Shown here: in pieces, positions 12,201-23,998 of the stretch | Layout of the letters: every line of letters starts with the position of its first letter | How positions within the stretch are numbered: position 1 is the first letter of the stretch | Source of the DNA: Hydrangea macrophylla | Lineage: Eukaryota > Streptophyta > Magnoliopsida > Cornales > Hydrangeaceae | Direction: 5' to 3' | NCBI GenBank assembly: GCA_033977485.1 | Contig: CM066988.1 | Span: 138,236,859 to 138,300,858, forward strand | DNA: 64,000 nt | Notes under the pieces: generated by a model | Told to the model about the DNA's origin: nothing | The model's database searches: none | What the model saw: the letters and a program-made list of their open reading frames with translations, nothing else | Translations under genes and position numbers: made by a program

Positions 12201-13917
12201 CAAACCTGAAAAAGCCTATACTAGCTTTGGCTTAATCAGTAAAATTCCTAACAGTTAATAGACATTACAGACAAAAGAAATAGATAAGAAATAGTTCAGT
12301 TTCTAAAGTGATATTATCATGTAGAGATGCGTGGTTGATTCGTAGAAGCACGAAGCGGGGGCGAGGGCGGGAGCGGGGAAGCGTTAAACTTTAAGAGGTT
12401 CAAAGGTTGGGATCGTTTAAGAAGCGTCCAAATATTTGATATAGATATATTCTATATCTAATTATTGCAGAGGAATTTAGATTGACATAATGTATTTTGA
12501 TTGTAACTTTTGTTTTTGAAAGTCTTAAGCCATATGTTCCGGCATAAAAATATTCTTCGGTCATATATTTGAGTAAAATAAGAACTTGAATCTATTTATA
12601 GGCTATTTTGAGAGTTGGTTGTGATGGGAGCGGGGTGGGAGCGAGGTTCTAACATGAGGGGAGCGAGGCTCCGACAAGCTTCTTAGTAAGAAGCGCGGAA
12701 TCGAGAGTCTGAGGAGGGAGCGTGACCAATTTAGAAGGTTCCTACTTCTAAGGGTTGATTCAACCACAAACAAAATTTTCATACAGCAGATGCATATCTC
12801 AACTGACACATATGCCGAAGTGGATTATGAATCAATGATGTCATACCCGTTGACAAGCACAATATGTGCAGATCATGCCCCCTTGAGATCAGGTAATTAA
12901 TTGCTGGACTAAAGAACCTGCCACAAAGGAATGTTAATATACAACAAAATCAGACACCATATTACATCCTCAGATATAAGTTGATAAATGAAACTGACCT
13001 TTTCCAAAAACAATAGAAGTCTAAATGTTGGATTCCGAAGATACTAGAAATGATGTTCACAAAGTCGGTAAAAGCCACATAGCATTATGCATGGTCTGGC
13101 ATTATATAAACTAATCTGAATGTAAATTAACTCAACTTCAGTCAGAACTCAGAAGTGATAACATACAACATAATTGCGAGGTGCAGGTTATTGTTCGGTA
13201 ATGCTAAAAGCTCAGGCTGATAGCTGACAGATCTCGTGTCAAGTCAGAGATCAACCGCCTTAGGTTAGATATCTTTCTAGGTAACATATCTCAGCACCTC
13301 GCATCTAGAGGAACAAATCACTACTTAACAACCCTTTTTGACAACAACATCTAGATTTCATGCAACTATAGGGCGAGTAGAATATGAAATCACGCTCAAA
13401 CTTGAAAGTATCTCGTCTTAAAATAACTCAAATTATTATCGTGCAGAGTTGTTATTTTCTAGATTAGGAAAAAAAAAATGCAAGCACATCTTGCATGCCC
13501 GTTACTGCTATATGATATTTTACAACCACGATAAGAAGAGCTACATATAGTTATATTAGCCAACAGTTAACAGCATTGGAATGTCACATATTTTGATGCA
13601 CGCGAAAAGTTGAAAATTTTCAATCAACTACTAGTAGATAAGGACAAAGTTCCAAGTTTCTTACATGGACTCATCATCAGGATGCGCAATAACGAGCAAG
13701 ACATTTCTCTTATGAAAAGATTCACCTGGTTTTTGATAGAAAATGGGCATTAAACTAATACCCACAAAAAAAAAAAAAAAAAAAAAAAAAATCCAATAGA
13801 TTGCTCACCATCATTTAAGAAAGTAGTCTTGGATGGTGAAAATGATGCATAGAGTAGTTTGCATAGAGAAGCCACCCAAAGCACAAGTACTGAAACAAGG
13901 ATCATGAGCCACGTCAT
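9235..13917 (-). CDS. PIGL: PIG-L, GlcNAc-phosphatidylinositol de-N-acetylase (10 coding exons)
   Basis: Coding exons in order: 13917-13809, 13725-13665, 12917-12847, 11474-11410, 11282-11238, 11149-11069, 10888-10821, 10131-10083, 9728-9568 and 9304-9235. All junctions are GT-AG, phases agree, and the exons total 780 nt (259 residues plus stop), the usual length for plant PIG-L. The enzyme removes the acetyl group from GlcNAc-PI at the cytosolic face of the ER, step two of GPI-anchor synthesis. Residues 1-23 form one hydrophobic membrane segment (MTWLMILVSVLVLWVASL). The LmbE-like zinc site is visible as AHPDDE (residues 50-55) and HCNH (156-159). Further family blocks are STGNADGMG, LDHPDLQDGF, FDNYGVSGH and KYSGPVDIWLS. 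Introns hold a Stowaway MITE (11779-12032) and a GC-rich repeat near 12340-12740. The gene appears intact. A non-coding first exon is suggested at 14356-14460. Confidence 0.93.
11779..12032. mobile_element. Stowaway-type MITE in PIG-L intron 3
   Basis: Starts CTCCCTCCGTCCCTTTTTTT after TA and ends in the inverted copy AAAGGAACGGAGGGAG before TA. About 254 bp, non-coding. It lies in the intron between the third and fourth coding exons. Confidence 0.85.
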
Positions 13918-14355
13918 TTAGCACGCTCCTACAACAGCTTAAAGAGCATACAAGCTGTGATTCCCAATTAAAAAAAAAAAAAAAAGAAGAAGAACCCTCA
14001 AAATGAGTTGAAGAACAATCCAATCAGTATAACTATTATAAGTACAGAAGCTAAAACGTGGAGGATAACAATATCCAATTTTTAACACATCTTAAATGAT
14101 TGAAGGCCATTCTCATTCAGTCTTATATTCAACGAATTAATAAGTTGCTCTTTTGAAGCCGCGTACAAGTAGTAATAAGGGTATCTCCAACCGCTAATCG
14201 GTTGAAATCGGGTTTATCTACGTTATTTAAATCTATATTTTAAAGCATTTGGTGCCCCCAACAATTTTTTTTACTTTGCCCCTTACAAACTAATGACTAT
14301 TCGAAGGCTCTCACTCTCAAGAAAAAACTCAAAAACGGTCCAAAAGGAAACTCAC

Positions 14356-14460
14356 CTTCTTCCGTCGCCGTTGTCGTTGGTGTCGCCGGAGTGGGTGCCG
14401 ATTTGGGTCTGGAAAAACACTTTCTTTCTCCCTCTCTCTCTCCCTCTCCCTCACTCCGGA
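14356..14460 (-). other. Probable 5' non-coding exon of PIG-L
   Basis: On the - strand a CT/GA-rich leader followed by GACACCAACGACAACGGCGA ends at CGGAAGAAG|GTGAGTTT, a strong donor. A candidate acceptor TTGTAG|GAGCG lies about 12 bases before the PIG-L start codon at 13917. No ATG occurs in this exon. Transcript evidence would settle it. Confidence 0.55.
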
Positions 14461-14501
14461 AGAAGTGAATAATTTAACTTAGGGTTAGTATAATAGTCAT
14501 T

Positions 14502-15042
14502 ACGGCCCGTTTGGTTACTTGATTATTTTAGGTAGCTTTTAATTACCAAGAATCATAATACTATGGAGTAGTAATCATTTTATTAGGAATCTGAATCATT
14601 TCAAAGTGTTTGGTTCATGAGTAGAATCCTAGGTGGATTTAGAATCTAATGTTTAGTTTTTGATACACTAAACATTAGATTGGATCAAGGAAAATGAAAT
14701 AGGAATGATGTTAAAATACATAAAATACATAAGTTATCCTTGAAGGTTTATCCATAATAGGAATGATGTTATTATGTTAGCTTGTACTTTCCACAAATAT
14801 AATAACTAATTTAAGTAATATGAAATTAAAAAACCCAAAATCCTAGTAATATTTTAGAATACCACCTCTAAACTAGAATTTTGCTATTATTCACTTTTGG
14901 GTGAATTCTAAATTTAATTGGATCCCACAATTTAATAAATAATCTATAAACCAAACAAGAATAAAATTTAAAATACTAATAATCTTTGGATGAAATCAAA
15001 ATTCAAAATTCACCCTAAAAATCATTGAAACAAATAGGCCGT
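14502..15042. mobile_element. Possible MITE (ACGGCC termini)
   Basis: The left end ACGGCCCGTTTGGTTACTTG and the right end GAAACAAATAGGCCGT are imperfect inverted repeats around AT-rich non-coding sequence with further inverted words. No target duplication was found, so the boundaries are uncertain. Confidence 0.4.
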
Positions 15043-15379
15043 CAGAGTAAATTAAATGAACACACCCTAAAAAAATACTAATAAACCTGTGCTTTGTTCT
15101 CTCACTAAACTCATGCGAAGTTGATGTCATGAAAGAAGGTGTGATTGAAAAAAAAAAACAAAATAAAACAAAACAAAACTCTCTCCGGAAACATCCATAT
15201 ATTCCAAACAACTGGAGATTTAATTTAGTTGTACTCCACTATTTGTATTAGTAATGGAAATAATTAAAAAGTAAATGAAATAAAAAATGAGTAACTGAAA
15301 GATTGAGAGTTCAATATATTTCATTTTTAAAATGTGCTCAAAATAGTGGTAAATTTTACCACTTTTGAAAGAGTAATAT

Positions 15380-15506
15380 TTGGGGCACTAAGAAATTCTA
15401 TTAACACTCACACGCATACTCTATTTTTCTCTGTGGACTCCACAGTGCCACTAGGAGAGAAATAGAGTGTGGATGTGAGTGTTAGTGAGATTTGTTAGTG
15501 CCCCTA
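15380..15506. mobile_element. Small fold-back element
   Basis: The left arm GGGCACTAAGAAATTCTATT and the right arm ending TTTGTTAGTGCCCC are inverted. The inner AACACTCACACGCATACTCT pairs with AGAGTGTGGATGTGAGTGTT. It is similar in design to the fold-back at 3149-3334. Confidence 0.6.
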
Positions 15507-15897
15507 GCATTATTGTGAAAGAAATATGGTGAAACATTGGTAAAATTTCACCAGTGTGTAAGAGGAATAAAGCATGTCAAAAAAAAATTTCTTCAAAATA
15601 TATCAACAATAATACTAGTTTTGAAGCTCTCGTCGACACGATTCCAATGGTATAAAATTTGCAAAAAATGGAGTTATAACTCAAAAGTTATAGAAGTTTA
15701 AAGTTTAAAAAATACTTTCAAAATGGAATTTTATATGATAGAACCACTCACATAATGTGAGTGACCCATAATGATGTCGCGCGTGTGACGGGTGGCTGGC
15801 ACATGCAAGAGAGAGAGAGAGAGTTAGAAATTTTTGTGTTTTAAAGAGAGGAGAGTATTTTAGGAAAAAAGAGAGTTTATTCTATGTGTAACGAAAA

Positions 15898-16142
15898 GGG
15901 TTCTTTAGATTTCAGTCCTTTATTGTAGCCGTTTCTAGAAATTGATCCATTGCATAAGTCAACTTAAAAATTAGTCCCTCACCTATTTTGAGACCAAAAT
16001 ACCCCCTACTCCCATAAATCAATGTTATTAAATTCAAACCCCAGATTTGTTATATATATATATTGCTATATATATAGAGAGAGAGAAATACTCCCATAAA
16101 TCAGGGTTTTGAAATTTAAAACCCAAATTTGTTGTTTTGAAC

Positions 16143-16173
<31 letters not shown>

Positions 16174-16725
16174 AAGAAATAGAGAATTAGCAGAGAAAAA
16201 TTATACAATAGAAACTGAAAGGTGAGAAATTCCTCACTTTAAAATAACATAAGTGAGAAATTTCTCAATAACATGGTACGAAATTCTATATATTATCGTG
16301 AGAAAGTCTCACTTCTAACTATAATGAGAAATTTCTCATTTTAAAATGCACACTAACCATAAGTGAGAAATTTCTCTTTATGCTTAGTAAACCATATATT
16401 TCTCATTAATAATACAAATTTCTCACGAAAACAAACAAAAGTGATGATGATGATATCACTTTCCACCATAACGAGAAATTCATCACTTCAATACACATCA
16501 GTGACCAAAAGTGAGACATTACTCAATATCATAATGGTGAGAAATTTCTCACCAACAAATAGTCCATGGGAATACGGAGTAAGAGGCGGACCGACTATAG
16601 CGGCTCTCATAAGATCAACCCTTGTTTCATAAGCCCGGACGTAAATTGAATTCTAGAGAACTGTTTCCAATACTTTCCATTCATGTTCAATCTTTTGCCC
16701 CAATTTGCTTCCGAGAACAACTTGC

Positions 16726-16763
<38 letters not shown>

Positions 16764-17278
16764 CTTGTCATTTAGATAGTGATGATCATTAGGAGGATCG
16801 CTGATTATGTCAAAGTTTTTCAAGTTTGTGAATCTTTTCTCGGCTTCATCGATTATTTCTTCAATTTCTCCTCGGTAGTTTGCTTCAGATTTCTCCTCGG
16901 TAGTTTGCTTCAGATTCCATGAACTTTCATGTTCAAATACAGATACCAAATTTCATTACTCATCAAAATTGCTGATTTATTCCACTAAGCCTACAATTTA
17001 GGAGTTATCTTGGGATTAATCAAATCCCTAATATCACGCCTCCTCAACAAACCTGCAGTTATAATATGATATACTTAAATATATCAATTAATATACAGAT
17101 AATCCCTAATATATATCCAAGGGTATATAAGTCCAAAAATACACGAAAATATTGGGCAAAGGATCAATTTCTAAATCAAGTATTAAATGGGGTATCAATT
17201 TATATACATCAGATATCAAGAGCACCAAATCTACAATAACTGCATATTGAGGGACCAAAACTAATATTTCTATAACGA
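15898..17278. repeat. Duplicated non-coding repeat, unit 1
   Basis: Shares its start (AGATTTCAGTCCTTTA ... TCAGTCCCTCACCTATTTTG-type text) and its end (ACTGCATATTGAGGGACCAA then AATATTTCTATAA) with unit 2 at 17453-18580. Both contain a microsatellite followed by many GTGAGAAATTTCTCAC-like palindromes. Unit 1 also contains a protein-like fragment (16653-16949). The units lie in direct order about 175 bp apart. No terminal inverted repeat is clear. Confidence 0.65.
16653..16949 (-). pseudogene. Fragment resembling a large plant E2 ubiquitin-conjugating enzyme
   Basis: The frame encodes 98 residues that read like coding sequence: an acidic stretch, LKNFDIISDPPNDHHYLND, a poly-Ser tract, then QKIEHEWKVLETVL and a stop. 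In the plant UBC23-26/PHO2-type E2 enzymes a phrase FKQFD...SDHHY precedes the E2 core, which opens with (K/R)IQxEWxxLEKxLP. The match is to that short junction. The catalytic core is missing. A 27-bp tandem duplication (CTGAAGCAAACTACCGAGGA twice) lies near 16874-16917. It sits inside repeat unit 1 and is absent from unit 2, so it may be a captured gene piece. Identification rests on motif recall only. Confidence 0.45.
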
Positions 17279-17452
17279 AAATGGTATGTTCGTCCCAAAA
17301 AAAATTGAGGGACTTAAACCAACATATTTACATTAGCGGTAATTTTATCCACACTCACTTATTTTGCTCTTTACACCTATCATATATTAATTTTTTTTAT
17401 TACCATTATATCCACGCACAAAATGACATATAAGGACAGTTGAATAAAAAAA

Positions 17453-17597
17453 TGGGTCCGTTAGATTTCAGTCCTTTAATGTGTCATTTTCTAGAAATCG
17501 ATCCATTCTATAAGTCAACTTAGAAATCAGTCCCTCACCTATTTTGAGGACCAAAATACCCCCACTCCTACAATTAAGGGTTTTTAAATTTAAAACC

Positions 17598-17655
<58 letters not shown>

Positions 17656-18580
17656 ATATATATATAATAAATCTAAAATTTGAAATTCAAAACACATATA
17701 ATATATATATATATATAAGAGAGAGAAGAGTGAGAATTAACATAACAATATTATGCGAGAGAGAGAAAGAAAAGTGAAAAATTTCTCACTTTAAAATACA
17801 TCACAGAGTGAGAAATTCCTCAATATAACATAATACGAAATTCGATATAATATTGTGAGAAATTCTCACTTCCAACAATAATATGAAATTTCTCACTTTA
17901 ACTGAATCACTGACTATAAGTGAAAATTTTTGTCTATTTTGGTGAGAAATTCTCAGATCTAGAATTTTGATGGAAGTACAATAATACAATTTCTCACCCA
18001 AAAAAAAAAAACACCCCCACGCAATTCAAATATACAAAATACTCAAAATTTCTCACCTTGAAAATTCAAAACTACCTTCACTGCTCAAATTCATACTGAG
18101 GAGAGAGAGAGAGAGAGAGAGAGAGTAGTTGATATGGACAAGCCTTCTCATGTCCTATCTTATGTTATGTGAATATCTTACAAACAGAGAGAGAATGTGA
18201 CATATAGAGAAATGATTGATTCTTGCTCAAAAAGGAATTACTTAAATTTCAATTCTACATGGCAAGAGAAAGAGATATAGATAGAGAGTGAGTGTAGAGA
18301 GAGAACGTGAGATATAAAGAGTGATTAATTCAGAATCATAAATAGTGAAATAATGTGAGAGAGAAAATCGTGCACTAATTTGGGTTTCAATTTTGAAACC
18401 CCTAATTGATAATGATTATAAATGCAAGGGTATTCATGTCATAAATAGTATAATAATATTGGGGAAAGGACCAATTTCAAAATTATCCTTCAATTGAGGG
18501 ATGCATTTTTATACACACGATACCAATAGGACCAACCTTACTATAACTGCCTATTCAAGGACCATTTCTAATATTTCTAT
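17453..18580. repeat. Duplicated non-coding repeat, unit 2
   Basis: Second copy of the repeat at 15898-17278, diverged, with a long CT tract (17604-17653) where unit 1 has TA/GA tracts. Palindromic GTGAGAAATTCTCAC words recur through 17775-18060. No coding capacity is seen. Confidence 0.65.
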
Positions 18581-18859
18581 AAAAAAAAACCCATAAAAGT
18601 TATTTTCTATACTCACCTATCTCATCAAACCCGAACTCATTAACACTTTCTTCCCAATCAATATGGATCAAACTATATAACACTCGTACGTGTGTTGTTG
18701 TATTTCATTACATTGTCATGCATGATAATGTTATGTGATATGTTGTGCATTTGTGGCACAAGTGTGAGTGAGTTTTGACTCACGAGTTGATTTTGGTATC
18801 TGTGTAAGAGAATCCTTTGAGACTGTGTAGAATGAGTGTTTTGATAATGTGACGTCTCT

Positions 18860-20755
18860 TCGAGATTGAGACAGTCATTGGGGAATGCCTTAAATGTTTA
18901 TCTGAAAATAAATGTTTACCTGTGTATTTCACTATCTGTATTATTTTGTGGTTTAGAATATGTTTCTGTTATTAATTTTAGTATCCTAGTGAGGACGAAT
19001 TAACACACTACATAATTGGTAAGCTAATTGATAATTCCATAAAAATCATGTGAAATCGCGTTTTAGCAACCAAACGGAACTTATACGAAAACTTTTATAA
19101 TTTATAAGTTTCACTCGTGAAGCAATAAATTAGGCATGGAAGAAGTTTCGGAGAATAATTAGAAGTTTTGAGAACTCGTGAGGAGGTAAACGTAATTCCC
19201 GATAATTGTGCCTATCTATGGAAAGTTGTAAGATATTTTCAATACAAAACTTTTCTAACCTAAATCAAGAAAGAGGCTAAAGGGAGATTTTGGAGCTTCG
19301 ATCTTCACAACGCCAAATGACGGTCGTTCGTCCGTTTGTTTTCTCCTAAATTTCATATTTGAACTCTTCAAGGTAAGGTCATCGTTTTGATACCCGTTAG
19401 GTCTTGTTCGGATAAGTTTTCAAAAACTCGTTTTCTAGAATTTTCATAAAAAGTTCATAATCGGACTTTTGATCGATAGGAATTGTACTAAACGGTCTTC
19501 TGCATGATCTTTGTGCTTGGGTTTTCATTAGAACAGATTCTTAGAACGTTAATTGAAGGCGAGTGATTCAACTATGTGTTGTGGAATGATTTATTGATAT
19601 GTATTCATGTTTTGTATGAAAAGCATGTGTTAATTTGTATAGATATATTGTGTATTTATATTGGGCAACTATATTGATAAGTAGGCCCAATAGTACGATG
19701 AAATATTTTGATTATGTCAAAAGTACGGTGAAATGTATTTGAGCATGTTTAGTTGCTATTTGGGTAAAAGGAGCACGTGGTACCAAGTCATCGTTGTGGA
19801 ATCATTATAAGCATAAGGTCACACGTTTGAAGAAAAGAAACGTGGGTCTTACTTTTTAGCGTGGACTTATTGGCAAGGAGTCGTGGACTAGGAGTATGGA
19901 ACGTACACGTGAGACTTCGAAGACTACTATGAAATGTAGAGATGTGAATGCGAGCATGTTTAGCATTTATGTGCATTGTTGCTTTATTCATTAAGCGTTA
20001 GCTTAAACGAATAGAAATATGTGTAGTTATTTAAATAACCATTGCATGTGTTAATACTGGCGAGGAATCGGAGAAGTGAGCATGTGGGATTGAAGAGTTC
20101 ACATAGAAAGTGTCTATTTTGTAGTTTTGTAATAGAATGTTGTAATAAGGATTTTCGTAACTTTTAACTATGTTTAACTTAGAACTGTAGAACAGATTTG
20201 TGGGGTTGTAATAGATAGTAATCTCTTGTAATTATGTTTTAACAATGTTATAATCCAGTTAGGATCACTTTGGAATGAGTTTGGAGTGTGAGTGTGGTCC
20301 ATGGTTGAATTTAGAAGACCTTTAAACTTAGGGATTCTGCAGGATGGACTACTGCTACAAAACAGTCAACTGGTTTGTGGGTGTAGTCGACTGGTTTGTG
20401 TTTTCAGAATTTAACTTTCTGCTGGAATAGGAATTCAATCAACCAGACTGTGCAATCGACTGGGATTTTTGAACCCCCGTCGACTAGATTGAGGCTCCCT
20501 GGGACTCGAAGCAGTCGACTAGTCCAAGTTAGCAATCGACTGGATTATGTTTCAAAATCAAATGTTCTACCAGTCGACTGGGCACGAGATACAGCCGACT
20601 GGACTGCTGGTTTTATAACTAAATTGTTTCTTTTCCGCTGCGTGTTCTTAAAACTAATTCTTTTGGGAACATTAATGAATTGGAGTAGTCTCGGTGGCGT
20701 ACTATGGACTTCAGTTCCGCTATTGTGCGACCGGGAGATGACAAACTATAATTGA
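18860..20755 (+). mobile_element. Degenerate solo LTR related to Gypsy element B
   Basis: Blocks of this stretch match the LTR of element B in order: TCACTCGT(G/A)AAG near 19110, TTAGAAGTTTTGAGAA near 19160, TTTCATATTTGAACTC near 19350, then an array of AGTCGACTGG words (20360-20606) and a tail resembling GGTGGYGT...CGGGATG. The order and + orientation agree with 38190-40432. No internal gag-pol sequence and no second LTR are nearby. The start is uncertain because of divergence. Confidence 0.6.
20360..20606. repeat. Array of AGTCGACTGG-type palindromes (about 9 copies)
   Basis: Irregularly spaced words of the form CAGTCGACTGG or one mismatch from it (for example TAGTCGACTGG, CAATCGACTGG, CAGTCGACTAG). 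The core is the palindrome AGTCGACT. The same array type occupies the end of the element-B LTRs. Confidence 0.8.
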
Positions 20756-20806
20756 TACATCTATATATATATGTATGTAATGTACACAAAGGATCTGAAG
20801 CGGACC

Positions 20807-20963
20807 AAAAAAGAAGGGTTTTGGAGCGGACTATCTTTAGTGACCGTTGTTTCACCTTTTGCGACGATTTTTCGCTGTTGCAAATTTGCGACGGTCAAAA
20901 ACCATCGCAAAAAGTAAAAAAATCATCACTAAAGATGATCCGCTCCAAAAATTGTCCCTTTGA
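20807..20963. mobile_element. Fold-back MITE
   Basis: The left arm GTTTTGGAGCGGACTATCTT pairs with AAGATGATCCGCTCCAAAAA at the right. The inner part is also palindromic around TTGCAAATTTGCGACGG. Non-coding. Its arms carry GCGGAC-type words, as does the element at 328-546. Confidence 0.55.
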
Positions 20964-21580
20964 GTCAGTTGAAGATCTAGACTGATGTAATATATATCTG
21001 TTAGATACAAATGCACGTATACACAATGGCCAATACGGAGTATATGTCAATGCAAGTTTACTATCGCTCCTAGTTCATCAAATAGGTATGTGATCATGTC
21101 AAAATGTCAATATCATGCACGGTTGCAATTGTGATTGGAAAAACCAATTGTTATCATTACAAGTTACATTTTTCATTAGCTATATTATGAAATAGCTTAA
21201 ATGATCGTCCTTTTGACTGTAAATGTTATATATATATATATATATGATGGTTTATGCGTAAAAAAAATCTTATGAAGTAGCATGCTATCAATGATTAATT
21301 TACCAAAGAAAATAAACAACTGGTTAAATTAGGATTAATTGCTCCGATTCACAACATATATACTTGATTTGGGAGTAAGACCTATTTGTTTGTATGATTA
21401 TTGTAAAACATAAGCGTTTGTACTTTGAATTGAAGAGATGAGGAGGATGGTGGGTGTAGAGAGCAGTAAAACATGGTGTGAGTTTTAAGGTTAGGCTCGT
21501 TAGAGCTATTTTGGGATAAAAGGTGGGTGTAGAGAATAGATTATTTTAATTTAAATTAAGATAGTGGGTATTAAGAGTAA

Positions 21581-21848
21581 GGGCCAGCTTGATAAAACTG
21601 AAAATTAAGTGCTGAATTTTAAGTATTGAAAATTTTAAGCGATTGGTCTTACAATACTAAAAACAGTGTTTAAGGTACTAAAATAGACTGCAATCGGTGA
21701 TTATTTTCAGCAAAAAAATTTCACTAAAAATTTTCAGTGGATTTTTGACTGTTTTTCAATTAAGTGATACATTATCAAATGTACAGAAATAAATTAAGTG
21801 CTAAAAGTTTTCATCTTCACCACTTAATTGAGTTATCAAACACACTTT
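21581..21848. mobile_element. MITE of the (T)GTTTGATA family, copy 1
   Basis: Ends are CAGCTTGATAAAACTGAAAA at the left and TTATCAAACACACTT at the right. The inside follows the family pattern (AAGTGCTGAATTTTAAGTA ... TTTTCACTAAAAATTTTCAG). TAA lies directly before the left end. Relatives are at 23117, 32215 and 48440. Confidence 0.65.
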
Positions 21849-22398
21849 TGGAAAAGAAGAAATTGCATGTGTCAAGAGAATTCCCCTTACATTAGATTGT
21901 CCTTATATCGATTTGACCCTTAAAAATATAATATTGTCTTTTGCGAGCCTAAGGGTCATAGGCCGCAAGGTTGTGGGCAGCACCCTTGGCAGCGCTTGCG
22001 TGGCACTAGCAGGATCACACAGTGGTTTGTTTTTTTTTTTTTTGTAAGTTTTAAATTACAAAAAATATCATCATGTGGTCCTACAAGCACCACGTAGGCA
22101 CTACCCATGGGCCGTGCGGCCGAGGATCCCAACTCATTTTGCGAAGGTTTCTACTTGCACTTACACGAGGCCCCCTGCAAAAAAACTTGACTCTGCCCCT
22201 AAGCATGGTTACATGTAAAAGCTAGATTTAATTGAACTAATAAACACAAACACACTTGTATTTGTTTTAATTTGGTTTCTGGTCGAGAGCAATAACAACT
22301 GAAACTTTTTCTCTCTCATTTTGCATGTCATGCGAGCATTTCAGTATGTGCTGCAATGACTTTAGCAAAATGACAACAATTATAAAATACGTGTTGAG

Positions 22399-22660
22399 TA
22401 GTTTTAGGGCGACTCCCTTTTGGGATTTTTTATAGACTGGAATTGTCATTTATAGCAAGAAAAATAGCTTCTAATACGTTTTGAGCAGTTTTAGGACGAC
22501 TCCCTTTTGGGACTCCCTATGGACGGAAATTATCATTTATTGCAAGAAAAATTGTTTCTATTGTAAAGTAATTGTATTGGAAACTATTTTTCTTGCCATA
22601 AATAGCAATTTTGGTCCACAGGAGTCCAAAAAGGGAGTCTGCCCAAATTTTTCCATACGT
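22399..22660. repeat. Local direct and inverted repeat
   Basis: A block starting GTTTTAGGGCGACTCCCTTT at 22401 recurs about 90 bp later as GTTTTAGGACGACTCCCTTT. An inverted version (AGTCCAAAAAGGGAGTC, preceded by CTTGCCATAAATAGCAATTT) follows near 22590-22650. The central palindrome around 22540-22600 suggests a fold-back element with an internal duplication. Confidence 0.55.
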
Positions 22661-23116
22661 TTCCTAACTTTTGGTGACGTCTTAAAAAAAATTAATAAAT
22701 AAAATAATAATAATAATAAATTCATTACTGAACAGTAAACACGTTTGCAACTTTTATTTTTCAAAAAACAAATATAAAAACTGAAAATTAAGACCAGAAC
22801 GTTGCCAAAAAGGATATGAATGACTGTATGTGAGAGACATGAACTTGGGGTCTACCTCAATAAAACTGTATGAAATGTTGATTCTGTGGTTACCTGATCT
22901 TTGCTGTCACTTGTCATGATTGCTCGCTGGCCAAGAAGAAACTTCTATTCAATAATTTAGTAGGAACCAATGAAACACATTGGTGACAAAATTATCGTGT
23001 TTTTTATCAAGTGCTTCACATGTTAAAGCGACGAGCCTATGTCTGGTATTTTAGTGAAAACAACAGTACAAGACTAGAACACTGATATTTTCAGAGCATT
23101 GAGCACAAATTTGAAA

Positions 23117-23392
23117 GTGTCCGTTTGATAAAACTGAAAATTAAGCGTTGTATTTTAAGTACTAAAAATTTTAAGTGATTGAATTTGCAATACTAAAACC
23201 AGTGTTTCAAGCTAGTACTGAAATATACTATATTCGGTGATTATTTTTAGTAAAAAATTTTCACTTAAAGTTTTCAGTAGTTTTTTCGCAGCTTTTTTAA
23301 TTAAGCTAGTTAAACATTATCAAACGCACTGAAAAGAAATAAGTGATGAAACTTTTCATTTTCAGCACTTAATTGGATTATCAAACACACCA
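23117..23392. mobile_element. MITE of the (T)GTTTGATA family, copy 2
   Basis: Left end GTCCGTTTGATAAAACTGAA and right end GGATTATCAAACACACC are inverted. The internal sequence is close to the copies at 21581 and 48440. Confidence 0.7.
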
Positions 23393-23992
23393 ATAGTGTG
23401 AACGCAAATCCACTGCAAGAAACCTATAGTCTTAGACTCTTAGTCCCAGTTGTATCATGATTTTGTAATGCCCATAAATGCTACTTGTGGACATATGTAA
23501 ACCAATAAATTCTATTTTAGAAATTTGGTACAAAGTCGCTCATATATATTGGAGTAATTGGACTATAGTTTAAAGGACAACCCGTTCTCAATTTTGATAA
23601 TAAAAAAAAAAGTACCTGAATAGTGAAACGTAATTAAATCGAACTCTTATCTTACAAAATTTCACAATAATCAGTTGTATAAATTTTTTTGTTGATGTTC
23701 CTTGTACTAAAATAAAAAACGAGGTGAGCCCAAGATTCATATTGGTATGAATTAGCTAAACAAAGAATGTACCATCCTTGTCATGTCTCTCAGACAAGCA
23801 TAAGAAGAGTTTGAGGCCAAAGTGACATAATGTCTATCATATGGACCACGTTCTATATTTTCATAATTAGTTATATATTACTTATTTTTTTGAACGGTGG
23901 ACAATGATGATATAGAAAAAAGGTAGTGACAGGGTGACAATAATGTAAGTTCTAAACTTTCGCGATTGTTCACTCAATGTTCTATATCCCCA

Positions 23993-23998
23993 TATAAA
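23993..23998 (+). promoter_or_regulatory. Candidate TATA box of racemase copy 2
   Basis: CCATATAAAGACCCC is a good plant TATA-box context about 590 bp ahead of the start codon. The downstream sequence (CATAACGTCTC...) would be a long leader, possibly with a leader intron. Confidence 0.4.

Larger units (their letters stand above)
20964..23992. other. Intergenic, MITE-bearing; no gene seen
   Basis: AT-rich spacer with two copies of a roughly 280-bp MITE (21581-21848, 23117-23392), a local repeat at 22399-22660, and poly-T or TA tracts. No open frame resembles a protein. Confidence 0.55.
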
